Positions 37,201 to 45,229 of a stretch of 64,000 bases of DNA are shown here, piece after piece. Position 1 is the stretch's first letter. Each line of letters starts with the position of its first letter. The position numbers were made by a program, and so were the translations under genes. This DNA comes from a virus, in the IMG/VR virus record IMGVR_UViG_3300003323_000550, positions 1 to 64,000 of that record; one strand, 5' to 3'. The notes below the pieces were generated by a model. It searched no databases. It was given only the letters and a program-made list of their open reading frames with translations, and was not told where the DNA came from.

Positions 37201-37716
37201 TTCTCCGGCGCCATGGGGCAGGCCGCTCGAGCGACCGATCCGTATTCGCGGCAGGCGCGCACCTCGATCGACGCGGTCAAGGCCAAGGTGCCCGGTCTGT
37301 CGCAGACGCTCTGGCCGCGGCGCGATATCTGGGGTGAGGAGATGCCGGCCGGAACCTCGTTCGGCCCCACCTGGCTATCGGCGATCTACACCACGCAGTT
37401 GAGCCAAGACCCGGTCAACATCGCCATGCTGCAGGGTGGCTATTGGCCCGGCCAGCCGGATCGGAAAATCCGCGGTGTCGAACTCACCGACGAACAGTTC
37501 GACCTTTACTCGATGCTCGCCGGCCGCATGGCCAAAAAGAACCTCGACCGCATCGTGACGTCGGGCCAGTGGCAACAGTGGCCTCCGAGCGTCAAGCACG
37601 ACGTCATCGCCGAAACCATCCGGCAATCTCGCGAGACCGCTCGGGGCATGGTAATGATGCGCTTCCCGCAGATCATCCGCGATGCGACAAATCTGAAGCT
37701 CGCCAAGCTGCAATAG
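31222..37716 (+). CDS. Giant polyvalent virion-associated protein: ParB/DdrB-like domain plus HETGH motif
   Basis: 2164 residues from ATG 31222. Features in order: three DPFxxF motifs in the first 50 residues; an A/G-rich hydrophobic stretch at about 60-115; a ParB/DdrB-like domain at about 548-680 with IADGHQRLGLAKRL; an HETGH zinc-protease-like motif at 1065-1069 after the typical ADASTFIHE lead; a long low-complexity linker near 1260-1340; VSGPRTHVTNTIGN at about 1545; and a C-terminal region with several hydrophobic helices resembling large polyvalent protein domain LPD38. Such proteins are carried in virions and ejected with the DNA. Its place after the gp14/gp15-16-like genes fits an ejected T7 gp16-type role. 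Confidence 0.75.
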   Translation: MDETDPFAQFLTPEPAAPAPAAQADNTKPADPFAAFLEPEPGSDTDPFSAFAHAFERNIAPAAGGLAAAGAGAEIGGALGLAAGPAAPIASPILAIGGGLVGAIGGSAAVSAAQDWALKALPESWQDFLGQSEQQRAKEETYQPTASFLGGTVPYVLSMKPGGFRSAAKLPPNATAFQRIAANPATGHIFGGALAGGMEAGTEYARGEPVDPTKVAIATGFGLVFNETNRIGARLTEMGAGPARRVLGRPEPETAAPAVPKPETPEPTVAQAMDAKVVGPGATEETFMGTHQQAPDAAMSAQDAARTEAMLSAQPTIPDVVATARRMEPEAFSEYDALLDQRDDLAARLAQVRDPVAEVQPAEAAALQLQINATDRRLRELGPQVAAAHRRAADAIGAEVIEPEVASPAAIPSTVSPEVTNDLGVPSTKPIEQQVAEIAADVAQQLIAAGRPKEEADAAAQLIAHRYRTRAARLGDTISPEALYQAEGASIRRGSAPPVPAAPLMPTIERPNLRAPAPEIPAPAPAEALAPAPAPSVSEPASAQKSDIESLDPSTIGVDAERFQFKGGGDEEGVTERLQDIGKWDPRLAGTALVFRDADGKNWIADGHQRLGLAKRLMEGGHPPIKINAFVLDAKDGITDVDARAIAAVKNIAEGTGTATDAAKVLRAAKDSGIDLPPLPPRSALVRDGRALANLSPEAFGIIVNEVVPTAQGAIVGRMVRVPEQQVEALRLLATLKPDNLQQAEMVVRDMLSSGTTEGRMESLFGTEDFASSIVLERAKIADEAMKQLRKDKQTFKTLVDEAGRIEGAGANVLDQTANQGRLSTDEQASDFLKQLAFRAGPVSDALSDVARKLKSGEIKVGEAARTFLGDVRRAVEAGVVEGRDAGGTEPGTGGPDLEGPTFFQRAKPPLWKEGDMLGEFETERGQEGFGQALVPGVKPLTDAQRLAAAMAKPLKGGEAPPARGHRFLDQGSRGISQQVKAAEDAVTYWKGVGDADKIATAERALAAAKKIDDEARSHNYVIYDDSRVTIRNFEQTKRGLIQLAEGQKPIIKLFKDADASTFIHETGHQWLEELMRDAVHPSASDVLKDDAQTVRDWLGIGDAGEPIKTRQHEKFARAFEQYVREGVAPNAKLARVFAQFRQWLTSIYQTIRGLGAPINEDIRQVFDRMIEVEPNRTVIAPEREGAEGLAAVHETDAATIPAHEAEPAMDRIISERDRYLAEQPPEVQNELLAAEAEQAAAAASTTGPKAGAGAGGEPEVVAGGGEPEAQPTGGAGGGEPGAELSGSRAVGPEGVLARGEGPAAGQNADPGLRGERPGAADPARTQPLAPRPANLIGARESPFTDLAGNIRIENLTSDQDVAQAIRDAAQENNDFIGDRRGVVTDGQVLDLAEALGMDAEQLNKRKIGQAFNAEQVVAARKLLIQSATDVAAAMKRAAVGTDEDVLAYARAKSRHQMIQGQVAGITAEAGRALRAFRSLAGQEAVQGVDQFIRDATGKTLFQLKEEAKLGSLLETPEQVSKFTRDARQRTFGGMILEYWINGLVSGPRTHVTNTIGNMLMSMQVAGPETAAAALIGAVRSATGRQGTRVRLGEVGAQLRAGAASLPTATKAAIDALRTGRSVLLPGEEAKALPYESPNAASVKPAPIDEAATYADIAPDLFGLLRGALDGAVAIGKLVSTGGEQGSPLVHLKFSPLGQIPDIAVRGTTVLPVGTAFRLPTRFLAAGDSFFRAANYSMQKSAMAYRAAADAGLTGSAFDAKVADVYMNPTPEIMEQARGTAAELTFMGHRSEFVKALSRLSNVPLLGMPIFKFVAPFINTPSAIIEQTILHRTPVGLFSPEIRADLMGKNGNIAQDTAMARMLVGSVYAIGFGALAARGLLSGSGPTDDSQRALWRQAGNQAHSARIGDLWYDMRALGPLGMLAGISADLYDVAHAAEEGDIATVSNTLLHAFMQNILDASFMTGPSDLIQALEDPARYGDQYIRGFLSGFVPFSGAMGQAARATDPYSRQARTSIDAVKAKVPGLSQTLWPRRDIWGEEMPAGTSFGPTWLSAIYTTQLSQDPVNIAMLQGGYWPGQPDRKIRGVELTDEQFDLYSMLAGRMAKKNLDRIVTSGQWQQWPPSVKHDVIAETIRQSRETARGMVMMRFPQIIRDATNLKLAKLQ

Positions 37717-37726
37717 GAGATCGCCG

Positions 37727-38449
37727 ATGCCCGTCCGCCAGCCGAACACGGTGACTCCACTCAAGGGCGGGCCATTCTACGGTAATCCGGCGGGCCTCAA
37801 TTACGAAACCATCCCCTGTGTCGCCGAGACCATCGTGGATGCAGGCGCCACCTATATCGAACTCTCACTACCCAAGCTGATCGAATGGTGGGGTTCGCCG
37901 CTCACGCAGCAGATTTTCAGTTTTGTGGCTGATGCCGGAGGAACCGGCAACATCTCCGCGCTGGTTGCGGGTCTTGGTCCCTACAAGATTTACCTGAACA
38001 ATGCTCAAGCTGCCGGTCCAGATATCGCGGCAGGGGACTTCATCTTTCTGGCGTACGATCAGGATCTGGATGCAGGCAATGGCGGCCTGCACATGCTCAA
38101 CTGGTCGCAGCTTGGCGGTGGACCATCTCAAGGCACGACGCAGATCGTCACCGGTGCCGGAACGGTCACGGTGCTTGCCACCGACACGCTGATCGCAATC
38201 AAGAAAGCGGCCCCAAGCGCTACGCCGATCAATCTGCCCGACGTCGCCAGCCGCGGCGGCCATGGCGTGCAGATCACGGATTTTTCTGACAACGGCGGGC
38301 CGATCACGATCACGCCTGCGGTCGGAGAAACCATCATGGGCTCGGCCTCGATCGTGCTCAACTCGAACGGCACTGGCCCCTTGGGCACCGGCGGTGCCAT
38401 CACACTCTATCCGAACACCGACCTCGATGGGTGGTATATCGCGCCATGA
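37727..38449 (+). CDS. Hypothetical appendage-region protein
   Basis: 240 residues with a good ribosome site (TAGGAGA). G/T/A-rich, beta in character, ending [16 protein letters not shown], a C-terminal pattern (W-Y at the end of a strand) often seen in tail-fibre-associated proteins. No signal peptide, unlike the next two genes. Four-base overlap with the following fibre. Confidence 0.55.
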   Translation: MPVRQPNTVTPLKGGPFYGNPAGLNYETIPCVAETIVDAGATYIELSLPKLIEWWGSPLTQQIFSFVADAGGTGNISALVAGLGPYKIYLNNAQAAGPDIAAGDFIFLAYDQDLDAGNGGLHMLNWSQLGGGPSQGTTQIVTGAGTVTVLATDTLIAIKKAAPSATPINLPDVASRGGHGVQITDFSDNGGPITITPAVGETIMGSASIVLNSNGTGPLGTGGAITLYPNTDLDGWYIAP

Positions 38450-40776
38450 AAAAGCTCCTCGCCCTTTTCGCCATTTTGCTGTTTGTCGCTCCGGCACTGG
38501 CGCAGCAGGTGCCCGTTCACACGATTCCGATCGGCAAGGGGGCGGGGCAGCAGGGCTTCAACAACACCGGCACTGGCACGGCGGGACAGGTTCTCACCAG
38601 CAATGGTGCCGCATCTGATCCGACCTGGCAGTCCAGTGGTGGCGGATCGGGCACCGTCACTTCGGTCTCGGTAGTCTCGGCCAACGGCCTCGCGGGCTCG
38701 GTCGCCAACGCCACCACGACACCGGCGATTACGCTCTCGACGTCGGTCACGGGCATCCTGTCGGGCAACGGCACGGCGATCTCGGCCGCCTCGACCACGG
38801 GCTCCGGCGCTGTGGTGCTGGCCACCAGCCCGACGCTGGTCACGCCAGCGCTGGGAACGCCCGCCTCGGGCGTGGCGACCAACCTGACGGGGCTACCGCT
38901 CACCACGGGCACCACCGGCACGCTTCCGGTCAACAAGGGCGGCACCAACCTCACCAGCGGCATCAGTGGGGGCGTGCTGGGCTTTACTGGTGCGGGCACC
39001 ATCGCTTCATCGGCGGCGCTCGGTGCCAGTGAGATCGTGATCGGCGGTGGCGCGGGTGCGACGCCGACAAGTCTAGGCACGCTGGGGACCACTACGACGG
39101 TGCTGCACGGCAATGCGGCCGGTGCGCCGACCTTCGGCGCAGTGAACCTCGCGACGGAGGTCACGGGCAATCTGCCGGTCACCAATCTCGACTCCGGCAC
39201 ATCGGCTTCCAGTTCGACGTTCTGGCGCGGCGATGGAACCTGGGCGACGCCGGCCGGCGGCGGCACGGTCACCCACACGGGCAACCTGACGGCCAATTCG
39301 CTGGTCCTGGGCAACGGTAGCGCGGACACCATCGTTGCAGCGGGCCTCACCACCGATGGAATCAGCGTCATCAACTTGGGAACAGCGGGAGCCACAGTTG
39401 GAGGTGTCGTCTTCTCCAATTCGACCTCGGGCAGCATCACACTCAATCCAGCCACGGGTGCGCTGGGAAGTTCGGTTTTGACGCTACCTGCCGCGACAGA
39501 CACGCTGGTCGGAAAAGCCACGACCGACACGCTGACCAACAAGACCTTCGACACAGCCGGTTCGGGCAATAGTTTCTCAATCAATGGCGTCGCAGTCACG
39601 GCCAATACCGGAACGGGCGCCGTGGCTCGGGCCGCCAGCCCAACCTTCACTACCCCGACCCTGGGCGTAGCCTCGGCGACCTCGATCAACAAAGTCGCCA
39701 TCACTGCTCCGGCTTCGAGCGCAACCCTGACAATTGCCGATGGCAAGACACTGACCGCCAACAATTCGATCACGCTGGGGGGCACCGACAGCACCACCAT
39801 GACGTTTCCGTCGACCAGCGCGACGATCGCACGCACCGATGCGGGGCAGACCTTCACCGGAACCCAGACGTTCAGCACTGCGATTGCGGCCACCAGCGGA
39901 GGCACTGCGCAATCGACCTACACCACTGGCGATATTCTCTATGCCTCGGGCGCGAACACGCTATCCAAGCTCGCCGTGGGCTCAAGCAACCAGATCCTGA
40001 CGGTCAGCGGCGGTGTCCCGTCCTGGCAGAATGCCCCAGCCGGTTCGGGCACTGTGACCAACACGGGGACACTTACGGCCAATCGGATCATCATCGGCAA
40101 CGGAACGACCGATGTCACGACTGCGGCAGGTCTTGTGACCGATGGTGCCAGCGTCATCACCCTAGGCGTTGCCGGCTCGTCGGTCGGCGGTGTGGCCTTC
40201 AACAATGCCACTTCGGGCAGCATTACGCTGCAGCCGACAACCGGCGCATTGGGCTCGTCGGTCCTTACCCTTCCGGCCGCCACAGATACCTTGGTGGGCA
40301 AGGCGACCACCGACACTCTGACCAACAAGTCGATCAGCGGCACGACCAACACGTTCACCAATATTCCCTATTCCGGGCTCGCTTCAGCGGCCATCGCCAC
40401 GGCGGGTAATTATCAGGCCAATGCTGCGAGCACTCTGCTCGGTCCGAATGCGGTATGGTCTGCGGCCAGCACAGTCGCCTTGACCGATGCCGCGACCATT
40501 GCGGTGGACATGTCGACGGGCATCAATTTCACCGTCACTCTGGGGGGCAACCGTACTCTCGGTGCTCCCTCCAATACCAAAGTCGGCCAGACCGGGGTCA
40601 TCCGCGTTGCGCAGGATGGAACCGGCTCACGGACCCTGGCCTACAACAGCGCCTACAAGTTTCCGGGCGGCACAGCTTGCACCTTGACCACCACCGCGAG
40701 CCATGTGGATTACCTGTTCTATTGGGTCTTTTCGAGCACAGAAGTCCTCGTCAACTGCGTCCTCAACGTGAGCTAA
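38446..40776 (+). CDS. Long repetitive signal-peptide tail fibre
   Basis: 776 residues from ATG 38446. Residues 1-20 ([20 protein letters not shown]) are a textbook signal peptide. The body is a G/T/S/N-rich shaft with recurrent L-T-N-K, G-T-G-A-V-A and A-T-S-P-T-L-V-T-P-x-L-G-T-P motifs typical of phage side-tail fibres. A module ending [25 protein letters not shown] occurs twice, at about 39360-39545 and 40150-40335, 263 codons apart. The C-terminal 90 residues likely form the tip. Confidence 0.72.
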   Translation: MKKLLALFAILLFVAPALAQQVPVHTIPIGKGAGQQGFNNTGTGTAGQVLTSNGAASDPTWQSSGGGSGTVTSVSVVSANGLAGSVANATTTPAITLSTSVTGILSGNGTAISAASTTGSGAVVLATSPTLVTPALGTPASGVATNLTGLPLTTGTTGTLPVNKGGTNLTSGISGGVLGFTGAGTIASSAALGASEIVIGGGAGATPTSLGTLGTTTTVLHGNAAGAPTFGAVNLATEVTGNLPVTNLDSGTSASSSTFWRGDGTWATPAGGGTVTHTGNLTANSLVLGNGSADTIVAAGLTTDGISVINLGTAGATVGGVVFSNSTSGSITLNPATGALGSSVLTLPAATDTLVGKATTDTLTNKTFDTAGSGNSFSINGVAVTANTGTGAVARAASPTFTTPTLGVASATSINKVAITAPASSATLTIADGKTLTANNSITLGGTDSTTMTFPSTSATIARTDAGQTFTGTQTFSTAIAATSGGTAQSTYTTGDILYASGANTLSKLAVGSSNQILTVSGGVPSWQNAPAGSGTVTNTGTLTANRIIIGNGTTDVTTAAGLVTDGASVITLGVAGSSVGGVAFNNATSGSITLQPTTGALGSSVLTLPAATDTLVGKATTDTLTNKSISGTTNTFTNIPYSGLASAAIATAGNYQANAASTLLGPNAVWSAASTVALTDAATIAVDMSTGINFTVTLGGNRTLGAPSNTKVGQTGVIRVAQDGTGSRTLAYNSAYKFPGGTACTLTTTASHVDYLFYWVFSSTEVLVNCVLNVS

Positions 40777-41664
40777 ATGAAGCGTCTCGGGCTGCTTTTC
40801 GTCACTCTCGCCTTTCTGTGCGCTGGTCTTGTGCCGTCTTCGGCGATGCTGCCTGGTATCATTCAGGGCGGCGGATTTCAGCCGATCCAGATCACCTACC
40901 TTGTGGTGGCTGGCGGTGGCGGCGGCGGGCGTTTCGGTGGCGGCGGCGGCGCCGGCGGGATGCTCACCGGATCGGACGTCATCTACCCCGGATCATCAGC
41001 CAGCGTCACCGTGGGCGGTGGTGGCAACGGATCAACGTCGCGTGGCTCAAATGGCGCCAACGGGTCGAACAGTGTTTTCCTGACACATACGGCAACCGGA
41101 GGCGGTGGCGGCAACTCCGGCAACGTCGCTGGTGCCGGCAATGGTGGGTCCGGCGGCGGCCTCGGCAATAATAACGGCACATCCTCCGGCACCGGCGGCA
41201 CCGGAACTGGAGGCCAGGGCAACAATGGAGGCGGTAACAGCGCGGCGGCGGTCGTGTGCGGTGGTGGTGGCGGTGCCTCGGCCATCGGTGGAACGGGTAA
41301 CGATACTGGCTCCGTGGGAGGCAATGGCGGCAATGGTACGGCTTCAAGCATCAGCGGATCGTCGGTAACTTATGCGGGCGGCGGCGGTGGATGTGCTCTC
41401 ACGACTGCTGGCACTGGTGGTGCTGGTGGAGGCGGTGCTGGTGCCACTGGAACTTCAAATGGCACTGCAGGGACCGCCAATACAGGCGGTGGAGGCGGCG
41501 GCTCGCGAGATAATGCTGGCGGCGGTGGCAACGGCGGCAACGGCGGAAGCGGGATCGTCATCGTCAGATATCTCGGTTCCGCTCGATGCACTGGCGGCAC
41601 GATCACATCGTCTGGAGGTGCCACCATTCACTCGTTCACCAGCAACGGGACGCTGGCCTGCTGA
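40777..41664 (+). CDS. Glycine-rich adhesin-like protein with signal peptide
   Basis: 295 residues, about one third glycine in long runs of G with N, S, T and A. This is the polyglycine sandwich composition of phage receptor-binding tips (T4-like gp38 type). The motifs YLVVAGGGGGG at the start and GGSGIVIVRYLG near the end are diagnostic of that fibre-tip group. Residues 1-23 (MKRLGLLFVTLAFLCAGLVPSSA) are a signal peptide. The ATG directly follows the stop of the long fibre, implying coordinated production. Confidence 0.75.
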   Translation: MKRLGLLFVTLAFLCAGLVPSSAMLPGIIQGGGFQPIQITYLVVAGGGGGGRFGGGGGAGGMLTGSDVIYPGSSASVTVGGGGNGSTSRGSNGANGSNSVFLTHTATGGGGGNSGNVAGAGNGGSGGGLGNNNGTSSGTGGTGTGGQGNNGGGNSAAAVVCGGGGGASAIGGTGNDTGSVGGNGGNGTASSISGSSVTYAGGGGGCALTTAGTGGAGGGGAGATGTSNGTAGTANTGGGGGGSRDNAGGGGNGGNGGSGIVIVRYLGSARCTGGTITSSGGATIHSFTSNGTLAC

Positions 41665-41678
41665 AAGGTAAAATCAAG

Positions 41679-42212
41679 GTGGACAAGTCCATTCCCAAAC
41701 CAGCGGTCATTTTACTGAGGTTCATCTACGGGTTCGAGAGCCGGAATAGCTACACCACGGTCTACGGCAACCATGAGGATGAACTGACCAAGCCGATCAC
41801 CTCGATGACGCTGGATGAACTCGCGGCAGCACAGAAATTCCTCGGCAAGCGCCACGGATCATCTGCTGCCGGTGCGGCGCAATTCATGCCGCCGACGATC
41901 ATCGACCTGCGCACCAGCATGAAACTGACTGGTCAGGACGTATTCTCGCCTGATCTGCAGGATCGCATGGCTTACACGCTGCTCAGGCGCCGGGGCTACG
42001 CCAGTTTTATGTCCGGCAGTCTCAGTCTTATCGGGTTTGGCCGTAACCTCGCGATGGAGTGGGCTTCCATGCCGGTGCTGGCCGCTGGACCAGGCGCGCA
42101 TCGCAAGGTAGCTCGCGGCGAGACTTATTATGCAGGGGACAAGCTCAATCGCGCCCTGGTCGACCCAGCAAAAGTCGAAGCCGTCCTTGCCCAAGTGCTC
42201 AAGGCAGCGTAA
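41679..42212 (+). CDS. Endolysin, lysozyme-like muramidase
   Basis: 177 residues from GTG 41679 (AAAGGT upstream). FIYGFESRNSYTTVYGNH holds the likely catalytic Glu20, and KPITSMTLDELAAAQKFLGKRHGSSAAGAAQFM is the substrate-cleft signature of phage lysozyme-like muramidases that process peptidoglycan. No signal peptide is visible, so release would need a holin, candidates for which follow. It opens the lysis cassette. Confidence 0.75.
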   Translation: MDKSIPKPAVILLRFIYGFESRNSYTTVYGNHEDELTKPITSMTLDELAAAQKFLGKRHGSSAAGAAQFMPPTIIDLRTSMKLTGQDVFSPDLQDRMAYTLLRRRGYASFMSGSLSLIGFGRNLAMEWASMPVLAAGPGAHRKVARGETYYAGDKLNRALVDPAKVEAVLAQVLKAA

Positions 42213-42242
42213 TTCGGTTCCAGTCTTTCGGGAGATCAGTCG

Positions 42243-42803
42243 GTGATACCCTCGGAGTCAGACCGCGCAATTATGAGGGCCTGGCAAAAAACGCTGCAGG
42301 ATGCTGCAGTGGCCGACGGCCTTCCGAATCCGCTCCCGAAATTCGGTGCCGATGGCCTAGGCGGACGTGAGACCCAAGCCGCCATCGTCGATTTCCAGAA
42401 ACGCCGGGGGATCATGCCGATCACCGGCCAGTTCGATGCCTCCACCCGGACTGCACTGAATCCGGTTCGGGCCAAGACGCTCAATCCGCTCGAGATCGCC
42501 TTACTCGAAACGGCGCTCGACGCGATCATCCCTCCGTCACCAGCAAAGGAATTTCTGATGTTCAATTTCCCCAACATCGTCAAGTTCGTCATCGGCCTTC
42601 TCCCTGGTCTGCCCGATGACGTGAATAAAATCCGGGCTGCGATCGGCGAACTCGTCACCGATGCGCAGGACAAGAACGGGATCGAGGGGCTTCGCGACTC
42701 GGCTCGCTTCGCCCGTATCGTCGCTGACGAGCTCGACAAAGTGGCCGATGCACTCGATCCGTCGGGTGCGATCCAGCCGGCGAACCCGCTCATCAACAAG
42801 TGA
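42243..42803 (+). CDS. Peptidoglycan-binding-domain protein
   Basis: 186 residues from GTG 42243 (GGGAG upstream). Residues about 5-75 fit the PG_binding_1 three-helix repeat (MRAWQKTLQDAAVADGLP...DGLGGRETQAAIVDFQKRRGIMPITGQFDASTRTAL). The second half is helical, with a hydrophobic stretch IVKFVIGLLPGLP. It is probably a cell-wall-targeting partner of the neighbouring lysozyme, encoded separately rather than fused to it. Confidence 0.7.
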   Translation: MIPSESDRAIMRAWQKTLQDAAVADGLPNPLPKFGADGLGGRETQAAIVDFQKRRGIMPITGQFDASTRTALNPVRAKTLNPLEIALLETALDAIIPPSPAKEFLMFNFPNIVKFVIGLLPGLPDDVNKIRAAIGELVTDAQDKNGIEGLRDSARFARIVADELDKVADALDPSGAIQPANPLINK

Positions 42804-43219
42804 TACTCGACGCCTTCGGACCCGACTCAGGCCCACTCCTTGCTGCCGGCGCGCTCGGTGGCTTGGTGCGCGGCCTCGTCGTGTTCCGAAGCGTCCTCGC
42901 CAAGGGGCCGGTGACACGGGCAATCGCCCTTGCGTCATTGCTCGACACCGGCACCTCGGTCATCATCGGGGCGATCATCGCCCTGTTTCTGCATGGCACA
43001 GGTGAAGCCGTGCTCGAGCTTCCCGTTCTCAACCAGATCGTCCTCGAGGGCACCGCGCGCACCGCGACCTCGGGATTCCTCGCCGGCTTCGGATCGATTG
43101 CGATCGCTGGCGCAGTGTGGGATTTCTTCTCCGGGGTGGATTTTGCCGCGCTGTTCAAGCGCAAGGACATCCAGCCACCGGCACCACCTCCTCCAATCAA
43201 CGAACCGGGCGCACCATGA
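42800..43219 (+). CDS. Membrane protein, holin candidate
   Basis: 139 residues from GTG 42800, overlapping the previous stop. Three hydrophobic segments are visible (about 13-33, 42-64 and 90-112), and a Pro-rich cytoplasmic tail (PPAPPPPINEPGAP) ends the chain. Size, topology and position next to the lysozyme make it a holin candidate, but several neighbours compete for that role. Confidence 0.55.
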   Translation: MILDAFGPDSGPLLAAGALGGLVRGLVVFRSVLAKGPVTRAIALASLLDTGTSVIIGAIIALFLHGTGEAVLELPVLNQIVLEGTARTATSGFLAGFGSIAIAGAVWDFFSGVDFAALFKRKDIQPPAPPPPINEPGAP

Positions 43220-43392
43220 ACCAGTCCGTCGCCAAGGCCGCTAAACACACCGGCATCAATGTCCTTCTCTATGTGGCGATCTGCGCCATCATCGCCGTGG
43301 GCTACATCGCTTGGGACACCGACTTTTTCACCAAGCAGCCGAGTTGGTGGCAGGCCCGCCAGTCACTCGGCTACGCCACCTCTCGCAACTAG
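43216..43392 (+). CDS. Small single-pass membrane protein
   Basis: 58 residues, one hydrophobic segment (about 13-33: GINVLLYVAICAIIAVGYIA) with basic residues before and an aromatic tail (QPSWWQARQS). Overlaps the previous gene by four bases. Possible lysis accessory or antiholin. Confidence 0.5.
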   Translation: MNQSVAKAAKHTGINVLLYVAICAIIAVGYIAWDTDFFTKQPSWWQARQSLGYATSRN

Positions 43393-43401
43393 GAGCGTCA
43401 C

Positions 43402-43731
43402 ATGCCCGCAGATATCGCTAGCGGATCGGTCTACATGGGCGGCGTCGACATCGCCGCCTCGACCATCGAGTCCATCCTCAACACCCAGATCGCCAATCTG
43501 ATCGATGACGTCTATGCGGATGGCAAGATCAGCAACGCCAAGCGCGTAGCGCTCAAGAAGCGCTGCCAAGCCGTCGGTGCCCGGATCAGTGAACTCGCGC
43601 TGAACCTCCATACCGACCTGATCGATGCGGCCCAGGCTGCGGACATTGATCTGCCGCCGCCCTCCGATGGCACCGAGGAGTTCATCGAGGTGATGAACAC
43701 GATGGTGCATCCGCTCGGCGGCACGCGGTGA
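43402..43731 (+). CDS. Hypothetical helical protein in lysis cassette
   Basis: 109 residues with a GGAGCG box upstream. Soluble and helical (IANLIDDVYADGKISNAKRVALKKRCQAVGARISEL). No membrane segment or lipobox. Role unknown; conserved position only. Confidence 0.55.
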   Translation: MPADIASGSVYMGGVDIAASTIESILNTQIANLIDDVYADGKISNAKRVALKKRCQAVGARISELALNLHTDLIDAAQAADIDLPPPSDGTEEFIEVMNTMVHPLGGTR

Positions 43732-44216
43732 GCGTGTACGAGCTCATCTTCCTGCTCGCGGCGGCCGGCGTCGTGGTGCTGGCCATGCTCAGCGCCCACT
43801 TCCGCGGCGCGTTCTGGGTATTCGCGATCGTCACCGACGCCGTGATCTCGGACGCCTGGATCTCGGCCGGCTGGCCGCTGCCCGACGCCTTCATGGCCTT
43901 CGCCGATTTCTGCGTCTGTGCTGGGGTGTATTATTTAGCTGCACACCGTTGGGAATTGTGGCTTTGGTTGGTGATGCAGACCTCGATGCTGGTGAGCCTC
44001 GTTCACCTCGGGGCGAGCATCGTGGCGCCGAACTGGATCGACCAAGGCGATTACCTGTCGGTCCTCGAATTTTGCAACTATGCCGCGATATTGCTGATTG
44101 GGAGCATTACCGGCTTTGTTGCTGTTCATCGTAAAACTGGTCGTGCTTTTGGTCCTTGGCGTCGCATTCGTTGGCTTGTCCATCCTTCACAGCGCGAAGG
44201 CGCGGCAGGTCAGTAG
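43728..44216 (+). CDS. Four-helix membrane protein
   Basis: 162 residues from GTG 43728 (GTGA overlap). Four hydrophobic segments (about 5-24, 30-50, 58-90 and 110-130) and a basic C-terminal tail (RRIRWLVHPSQREG). An integral membrane protein of unknown function in the lysis region. Confidence 0.55.
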   Translation: MSVYELIFLLAAAGVVVLAMLSAHFRGAFWVFAIVTDAVISDAWISAGWPLPDAFMAFADFCVCAGVYYLAAHRWELWLWLVMQTSMLVSLVHLGASIVAPNWIDQGDYLSVLEFCNYAAILLIGSITGFVAVHRKTGRAFGPWRRIRWLVHPSQREGAAGQ

Positions 44217-44224
44217 AGGACAAA

Positions 44225-44509
44225 ATGGCCGAAGGCGGCGCTCTTGAAATTCCAACGCTGCCGATCGATCACGCAGCCGAAACGCTCCTCGCAGCGAACC
44301 CCGTTCTGGGGGCCGTCATCGTGCTTGAGGCCGCAGCGATCATTGTCCTCGCCATCTACATCGCTCGCCTGAGCAAGGCCAAGGATGAGGAACTGGCGGC
44401 CGCGAAAGCCGAACATATCGCTGACGTGAAGGTGATGATTCCGGCTCTGCATGATCTGCGGGAAACGGTTCTCGCCGCGATCCAGCAAATCCCGCGGAGG
44501 CGTACATGA
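44225..44509 (+). CDS. Single-pass membrane protein with coiled coil, spanin candidate
   Basis: 94 residues. A hydrophobic segment at about 29-50 (GAVIVLEAAAIIVLAIYIA) is followed by a charged helix (RLSKAKDEELAAAKAEHIADVK...). This order, and its position at the end of a lysis cassette, resembles inner-membrane spanins; however no overlapping lipoprotein partner is found, so the assignment is weak. AGAGG lies upstream. Confidence 0.5.
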   Translation: MAEGGALEIPTLPIDHAAETLLAANPVLGAVIVLEAAAIIVLAIYIARLSKAKDEELAAAKAEHIADVKVMIPALHDLRETVLAAIQQIPRRRT

Positions 44510-44691
44510 TGCGGGAGATCATCGCCATGCTTCGCGGCCAGCCAAGTCAGCAGGTCGAGATTCAAAACCGAGAGTTGCAGGCGCTGCGTCCCAAACTCAG
44601 GACAGAAGTCCTCGGGCTCAAGCGCGCCAACATCGTGGCCCGAACCACCTTACTTAACGAATTGATCGACGGTCCCAAGAGGCACCAATGA
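44506..44691 (+). CDS. Small charged helical protein
   Basis: 61 residues; ATGATG start overlapping the previous stop. Helical (QNRELQALRPKLRTEVLGLKRANIV), no signal or lipobox. Unknown. Confidence 0.5.
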   Translation: MMREIIAMLRGQPSQQVEIQNRELQALRPKLRTEVLGLKRANIVARTTLLNELIDGPKRHQ

Positions 44692-45179
44692 GAATCACCC
44701 GCCCGCGCCTTTTATTGGGCGCCCTGATCCTGACGCTGATCTACTGGATACCGGCGTTCTGGTTCGCTGACCAGGCGCGTTCGGCCGTCAATGCCGCCTA
44801 TTTTCTACTCGCCATGATGACGAGTTTTCTGCTGCTTCCCGACGTCATCGACGTGTTCCGAACCGATGCGGATGGAATGCGCTGGCAGGTGGTATTCGCC
44901 AAATTGGGCATCTTCCTTCTCGCCGCCTCGTTCACACTCAGCCGGGCGTGGGGCTTGTTCATCAGCTATCAAGGATACCCGGACGATCTCCTCCACAGCC
45001 CGACGGGCGGGTACTTTGTCTATGTGCAGGGGCTGGGATTGGGCGGCATCTTCCTCGGCTTGAGCAATCCCGGCACGGTGTCGCCCAACCTGAGCGCCCG
45101 CAGCGCGGTCATCATCGCCTGCGCCTGCGGCATCGTCATCGGCATCGCGCTTGGCCGGGTGCCGATTCCGGCAGCATAA
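44688..45179 (+). CDS. Multi-pass membrane protein
   Basis: 163 residues with hydrophobic segments at about 8-28, 35-55, 68-90, 108-125 and 135-155. Last gene of the late block, followed immediately by a bidirectional terminator. No family recognised. Confidence 0.55.
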   Translation: MRITRPRLLLGALILTLIYWIPAFWFADQARSAVNAAYFLLAMMTSFLLLPDVIDVFRTDADGMRWQVVFAKLGIFLLAASFTLSRAWGLFISYQGYPDDLLHSPTGGYFVYVQGLGLGGIFLGLSNPGTVSPNLSARSAVIIACACGIVIGIALGRVPIPAA

Positions 45180-45182
45180 CAA

Positions 45183-45209
45183 AAGGCCCCGGTACGATGC
45201 CGGGGCCTT
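45183..45209. terminator. Bidirectional rho-independent terminator
   Basis: Perfect 10-bp stem AAGGCCCCGG / CCGGGGCCTT with a seven-base loop, placed exactly between the end of the + strand late block (45179) and the end of the - strand operon (45230). A-rich bases on the left and a short T stretch on the right let it serve both directions. Confidence 0.85.
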
Positions 45210-45229
45210 CATCCATCTTGGAGACTTGA

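Noticed and set aside
38517-39905. 462-codon - strand frame opposite the long fibre
   Set aside because: V/P/A-rich low-complexity mirror of a repetitive fibre gene; no start signal and wrong strand for the block.
40777-41664. CRISPR-like or tandem DNA repeat caused by GGC/GGT runs
   Set aside because: The repetition is irregular and explained by polyglycine coding in a fibre-tip protein.
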